Assembly (NCBI RefSeq): GCF_963676685.1
Contig: NC_092350.1
Coordinates: forward strand, 37,662,873-37,726,872
DNA length: 64,000 nucleotides
Source of the DNA: Mytilus edulis
Taxonomy: Eukaryota; Mollusca; Bivalvia; Mytilida; Mytilidae
Direction of reading: 5' to 3'
Shown here: piece by piece, positions 59,178 through 64,000 of the stretch
Position numbering within the stretch: the stretch's first letter is position 1
Layout: each line of letters starts with the position of its first letter
Made by a program: the position numbers and the translations under genes
The notes under the pieces: generated by a model
Databases searched by the model: none
Seen by the model: only the letters and a program-made list of their open reading frames with translations
Told to the model about the DNA's origin: nothing

Positions 59178-60360
59178 CAGATGCTCCGCAGGGCACAGCT
59201 TTATACAACCGCAGAGATCAAACCTTGAACAGTTGGGGCAAGTATGGACACAACAATCAAGCTGGATACAGCTCTGAATTTGGATTATGATTTAGTTGAC
59301 ACAGCATAGGTTTATCATTATTGTGACACAGAATGAATGTAGTCTAATGAACTTAATTTTTTTTGCCTTTGAGTACTCAGTATTCACTATGCTGTTGAAT
59401 ATTAATCCCCTGAAAAAAATTATTTGGAGAAATTTTCTTTTTAATTTTCTGAAATCTAAAATGAGAAAAACTGTTCCCCCCTCTTTTCCCTCTAAATATT
59501 AAAATATAAAATGACATACAGTCATGGTTAAAATCAAATCAATCAATAGTAACTTTTAAAAAAAAATTACAGCTAATCATCTCAGGACAATCACCATTTC
59601 TTAATACATAATTTTCAAGTAGTGTAAGGGAGGTAATCAAACATGTATATAACAGTATTTTTTAAATGGAATTGGGATTACCTCCCTTACACTGCTTTTA
59701 AATTGTCTAAACTGCCTTTAACCAGAAAACCCCTTGTCCCTTATTTGACCCCCAATTTATTCTTGGAGCAAGAACCCCAAAACTCAATTCCAGCCTTTCC
59801 TTTGTAGTAAGAAACCTTGTAGTATAATTTCAGAGAGATCCATAAACTAAAACACAAGTTATTGTCTGTAAACTAGAAAAATGTTTCTCTTTGGCCCCTT
59901 ATTCCTACATGTTTGGGGAAAATAACCCCAAACTGAATCCTAGCCTTCCCTTTGTTATATAGAACCTTGTGGTGCAATGTCAGAGAAAATCATACAATCT
60001 GTTTGCCCCATAACCCTTAAAATAAATCTCAACCTTCTACTTATGGTATTAAAAATTGTGGTACAATTTCAGAGCAATTTAAATACTTATACACAACTTA
60101 TTGAATGTCCTGAAACTAGACAATCTCTTGTTTTGGGCCCCTTTGAGCCCCAAATTCCTAAACCTTTGGGACCATAATCTCCAAAATCAATCCCAACCTT
60201 TCCTTTGAGGTTATAAACATTGTGTTAAAATTCTATTGATTTCTATTCACATATACTACAGTTATTATCCAGAAACCATCTGTTGGGAGGACGCTGATGA
60301 CGATGACATGATACCAATATATGACCAAAATTTTTGTAATTTTTGTGGTGGTATAAAAAT
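59178..60360 (+). mobile_element. Bivalve element Y, copy 3
   Basis: Starts CAGATGCTCCGCAGGGCACA, with several GGCCCCTTATTCCTA / CCCAAAATCAATCCC-type blocks, a GATGACGATGAC run near 60295-60305 and an end GTGGTGGTATAAAA. A perfect 18-bp inverted repeat sits inside (59621-59638 and 59676-59693, AGTGTAAGGGAGGTAATC). Confidence 0.75.
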
Positions 60361-60920
60361 TGAGAATGTGTCCCCATGGACACAGATGATCCCCCCTTTT
60401 TACTTGATAATGGTAGTGTGACACCACAAAAATTCAACTTGATTTGTGTAATTTGGTTATAAGCATTGTGTATAAGTTTCATAACATTTGGTTGAGGCAA
60501 ACTTTAATGGAAAACTAAATATTTTACAATTTTTCTGTTTATTAAGAGGCATAACTCATAATAAGTTTCAAATGGTTAAAGTGAAACTACCAAAATTCAG
60601 ACTTATTCAGTATTTTGGGGTAATAAGCGTTGTGTATAAGTTTCATAGAATTATATGGAAGCAAACTGAAGTTAGAGAAGGGAAACCAATTTTGGGTACA
60701 TACAGACAAGGGCAAAACTTACTGCCCCTCCAGCTATGGCGGAAGGGACACCATCCAAATTCAAGCTTGATCTGTGTTTGATATGTAAATTGCATAGTGT
60801 TTAAGTTCCGTAGGAGGCTAATTGAAATTAGAAAAAAGAAAACCACTTTCGGAGGGAATGGACATACAGACATGCAAGGGAGAACATTTTACTCTTGTCA
60901 CCCAGCAGCAGGGGCATAAA
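60361..60920. repeat. Dispersed pearl-type repeat
   Basis: Runs from GAATGTGTCCCCATGGACAC to CAGCAGCAGGGGCATAAAAA, with two TTGTGTATAAGTTTCATA-containing units of about 150 bp. Opposing open frames across it are not genes. Confidence 0.55.
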
Positions 60921-61018
60921 AATATACCAGGGCAATGTTCATTTAAACATAAAATAAAAACATAATAAATTGGATTTACGCTAGTGTACCTCTTTATATA
61001 AACATCAATGATCTTTAA

Positions 61019-61024
61019 TTTATT
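61019..61024 (-). terminator. Polyadenylation signal of the TRAF gene
   Basis: TTTATT on the plus strand is AATAAA on the gene's strand, 31-36 bp past the stop codon at 61055-61057. Further AT-rich sequence follows. Confidence 0.5.
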
Positions 61025-61054
61025 TAAAAATATACTAAAACCACACTATATATA

Positions 61055-62143
61055 CTATCCATTTGGCAAAATACATGCTTTGATTATCAATGTATCATTC
61101 CTAACATATGTAGAATTATCCAGAATTCCAATCGGCAAAAATTCCATATACCCAAAGCCTTTATGATTGCGAGGTGTATTTGGTCTTTGAAATGCAGCTA
61201 AATTTGGTTTAGAGATTAAAGTTTCAACAACATGATGCCGTAATTCACATACAGGATTTTGATCAATAACGGTCAATATTATTCTGCCATTAAAAGGCCA
61301 GTCTAAAATGTCATCATAATCTCCCTGCATAAAATGAATAAAAATAGAAAGATGAGTTCCTCGCGCAGAATCTACACCATTTAAATTGGCTCTTATACAT
61401 AACTTGTACCCATAGAAATGAGAATAAAATGGTGGACTGTGAATTGCTGTTGTATCACCAATTTCCGCTTCTCTTCTGTATTTGCGATAATTTCTTATTT
61501 TCCAAACATAAGTTCCATTGCAAGTCCTTCCTTCAAATTCATTAATAGTACTTTCTAACATTTTAAGCCTTTTATTTAAATCCTTGACAATTTTTTCATG
61601 ATTATCATTTCTACCACGAATTTCATCGATTTGATGTTCGTGTCTAGCTAAACTTTCGTCCTGTGTAACATTCTGATCTTTCAGAGACTTTAATTCATAT
61701 CCTTGTTGGACAGAGACATAAGCCCCACCTTCTACATCCTTATTGGATTGCTGAGAAGAATAACTTATACTTGGAGCAACTTGTGTTTGCTCACTTATAT
61801 TCCTCTCTATCAGACCATGACTATGGCTACCAGTGACAGGTTCTGGGAAACCTTCAACAGAGGAGACATTAGAATCAGGTGAATAAGGAACTGGAGTAGG
61901 GTTTGATAAGACATTCATTCCTTGCTGTACACCTATACGTAAAGATTCTAGTAAGTTTGTGATTGATTGTTCCGATGACGTGACTGGTAAACTGTGTGAT
62001 TGTGGGACAGCAGGAAAATGTTGTAATGCTCCAGGGGCTATATTTTGTACAGCTGAGCTCAGCTGCATTAAAATGTTGAACATCAAGTTCATATGCTGTT
62101 GTATGGATTCTTGTAAATGTTGTGACATTTCACATCTCTCCAG
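61055..62143 (-). CDS. TRAF-family protein, last exon (coiled coil + TRAF-C/MATH)
   Basis: Minus-strand exon opening after a strong acceptor (TTCTTCTTTTTTTAG at 62144 and above). The frame is open from the splice site, five codons before the first ATG at 62128, so that ATG is probably internal. It encodes a Gln/Ser-rich segment (residues 1-145 from that ATG), a likely coiled coil (about 145-200, with heptad-like KDLNKRLKMLESTINEFEG) and a complete TRAF-C (MATH) domain (205-353): GTYVWKI, SPPFYSHFYGYKLCIRANLNG, GTHLSIFIHFMQGDYDDILDWPF, DTLIIKA. TRAFs trimerise through the coiled coil and bind receptor tails through MATH to signal to NF-kB and JNK in innate immunity. RING and TRAF zinc fingers would be in upstream exons beyond 64000. 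AATAAA (complement at 61019-61024) follows the stop by 30 bp. An isolated MATH exon pseudogene is possible but nothing is broken. Confidence 0.85.
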   Translation of the reverse strand: MERCEMSQHLQESIQQHMNLMFNILMQLSSAVQNIAPGALQHFPAVPQSHSLPVTSSEQSITNLLESLRIGVQQGMNVLSNPTPVPYSPDSNVSSVEGFPEPVTGSHSHGLIERNISEQTQVAPSISYSSQQSNKDVEGGAYVSVQQGYELKSLKDQNVTQDESLARHEHQIDEIRGRNDNHEKIVKDLNKRLKMLESTINEFEGRTCNGTYVWKIRNYRKYRREAEIGDTTAIHSPPFYSHFYGYKLCIRANLNGVDSARGTHLSIFIHFMQGDYDDILDWPFNGRIILTVIDQNPVCELRHHVVETLISKPNLAAFQRPNTPRNHKGFGYMEFLPIGILDNSTYVRNDTLIIKACILPNG

Positions 62144-62404
62144 CTAAAAAAGAAGAAAATAACATTCAATAATCATTTTATTTTTCGTTTTCAAATGGTT
62201 ATAACATTTTATTAAAATAAAGTATGTTAATAAAGGTTTTGATTTTGTAAATAATGCCCGTATTTTTAACGACCATTCATTCTGTTAAAGAACAAATTCC
62301 TGATATTTTGATAATACTTAACTCCCTCTTATTTGTTATATTTTCAAGAAATCTACTTGGAAATATGTGTTTAATTATAGCCAATTGTGTAAAGGTGTAA
62401 ATAT

Positions 62405-64000
62405 CAGTGAAAATATACCTATGTCATGTAATTGCAGTAATTCTGAATACACATATGGCCCCATTTCCCATGTCATAACAGGAGACATTAACATCGGTTG
62501 TGACCGAGAGTTAAAATCATTCCTCAGTTAAAGGACCTAAATATCGTCCCCCGTCAATTATTAATTGGAACTGAGTGTCGTAATATCATCCACAACTCAC
62601 TCAGTAATTACTGTTTGAAATGGGTAAAACTGGAAAAAACAGACAAAAATCTTTGGACTCTTTTTTTTAATTCAGCAATTAAGATACAACAATGTAGTTG
62701 ATATTCGTATACAACATTTTAAAGAACATTGAACTCTTAACAACAACCATAAAAACCCTATTTCGCGTATCAAACATAAACTAAAAGAACCAAACAAGGA
62801 ATTTGTTTTTGTCTCAGCTGATAAAGCTGGTAATAATATCATTATTGTTTGACATAAATTTTATATTGAGGTTCTGCAAAAGGAAATCACGAATTCACCA
62901 ATATTCCAACTGACTTCATTTTCAGAAAACAACGTCTGTAACAAACACAAACTTTTAGCTACTTCTTTACAAGCAGAACCAAAAACAATGAAAGTCCCAA
63001 CTATTTACTGGCTTTCAAAGCTACACAAACAACCTTACAAATGTAGATTTATTTTATCTTCAAGCCATTGTTCCACTACTAAATTGTCTATTCTACTTAC
63101 TAGTACACTTGGAACAATAAAAAACCTTCTGGAGTGTCAAAAACTTGTTGGAAGTACTTGATAAATTGAAAGCATATATTGGTGATTTTGAATCTGTTTA
63201 AGGTTTTGATTTTTCTACCCTATATACCACTTTGCCTCATATTCTTATTAAGAAAAAATTCACAACCCTAATTAACCGGGCATTTAAAAATTCAGAATGC
63301 GATTACATATGTTCAAACTCTTTTAGGTCATTTTTTAGTAGCAATAAACAAAAGAACTATGTTAATTGGACATGTTTTGATACTATATTTGTGCTTGAAT
63401 TTTTCCTTGATAACATTTTTGTTCGCTTTGGAGTTTCTGTATATCGTCAAGTTATTGGAATTCCAATGGGGACTAACTGTGCACCACTTATTGCGGACCT
63501 GTTTTTGTATTGTTATGAGTTACAATTTATGACTAAAACTAGCAAAGACCCATCGAAACAACATTTGATACAGAAGTTTAACAATACTTTTAGATATTTG
63601 GATGATATATTGGCTCTCAATAATGACGACTTCAGTATGTATACTAAAGAAATTTATCCTGTTGAATTTACTTTAAATAAAGCTAATACTAATCATGACC
63701 ACTGCTCTTTCCTCGATCTTGATATCTATATCATTAATGGGAAGCTAAATACAAAAATTTATAATAAAAGAGATGATTTTTCATTTCCTATCATTAATTA
63801 TCCATTTTTAGATGGTGACTTTCCCTTGTCACCGTCTATTGGTGTTTATATATCTCAACTTGTACAATTCGCTTGTGTATGTAACAACTTATTAGATTTT
63901 AGCGAGAGAAATTTATGTATTACCGAAAAATTATTACACCAGGGTTTTTGTTATCACAAGCTTGTCAAAACATTTACTAAATTTTATCATCCATATAAGG
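62405..64000 (+). pseudogene. Decayed reverse transcriptase, probably Penelope-like; runs off the edge
   Basis: Blocks appear in order, in shifting frames: YTYGPISHVITGDINI (about 62447), KGPKYRPP (about 62530), FVSADKAGNNIIIV then a stop (about 62805-62852), KVPTIYWLSKLHKQPYKCRF (about 62990), then after a stop at 63198-63200 an uninterrupted frame of 266 codons to the window end. That frame holds FDFSTLYTTLPH, IGIPMGTNCAPLIADLFL, RYLDDIL (catalytic YLDD at 63595-63606) and SFLDLDI. The arrangement fits a retroelement RT common in marine invertebrates; I favour Penelope-like but cannot prove the clade. The upstream frameshifts make this copy non-functional. Confidence 0.8.

Overview
This is an intron-rich, AT-rich animal window from a bivalve mollusc, most likely a mussel (Mytilus or close relative). 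The signs are dispersed families typical of mussel DNA (the 'GATGTGG..GCCAATGAGAC' repeat, and the repeat with 'GTCACTGATGAGTC..GCGTCTGGCGTATATAC'), pearl-like elements (about 160-bp core repeats followed by an ACGG microsatellite, known from bivalves), and a metazoan TRAF gene. There is nothing bacterial here. Most of the small open frames are chance or lie inside repeats.

Layout. 1-6557: repeats, with a recent 1.5-kb segmental duplication (499-2003 and 4149-5653, about 99% identical) and a 91-bp third piece. 6558-14753: an 8.2-kb non-autonomous DNA transposon with inverted subterminal repeat arrays and an exact 6-bp target duplication (ACGGTG). It holds a TA-flanked element, which itself holds a pearl-like element, and a hairpin-ended element interrupted by another pearl-like element. 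14754-16839: repeat-derived flank.

16840-54424: the main feature, a 37.6-kb unit bounded by imperfect inverted repeats of about 330 bp. They open with a near-identical 40-bp terminus and carry many copies of AACGCGTTA / ATCGCG. Inside its left end are a promoter-like stretch (two CCAAT boxes, a YY1-type motif) and a nine-exon plus-strand gene, 17404-27212. All eight junctions keep one frame, giving a predicted 1310-residue protein. It has a SWIM-like CxC..CxH cluster, further Cys/His clusters, and a C-terminal domain resembling the KDZ/HMGXB3-type transposase fold (candidate D884, D1203, E1255). I read the unit as a giant, perhaps autonomous, DNA transposon, now filled with nested repeats. 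These include a tRNA-derived SINE, a LINE fragment, a 50-bp minisatellite, a 64-bp hairpin-forming satellite in two arrays (35.2-37.7 kb and 44.2-45.9 kb), a 655-bp TIR element with a 9-bp target duplication, and a hairpin-ended element with three 500-bp tandem units inserted in a LINE tail. Weak minus-strand exons at 39.7-44.0 kb may mark a cargo gene.

54425-61000: the right half of the interrupted repeat, then three copies of another bivalve repeat family with subterminal inverted repeats, and related elements. 61055-62143 (minus): the last exon of a TRAF-family signalling gene (coiled coil plus TRAF-C/MATH domain), whose upstream exons lie beyond the window. 62400-64000 (plus): a decayed reverse transcriptase, probably Penelope-like, whose final 266 codons are open to the window edge and keep the YLDD motif.

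All exon calls come from reading splice signals and frame by eye; no alignment or database search was possible.
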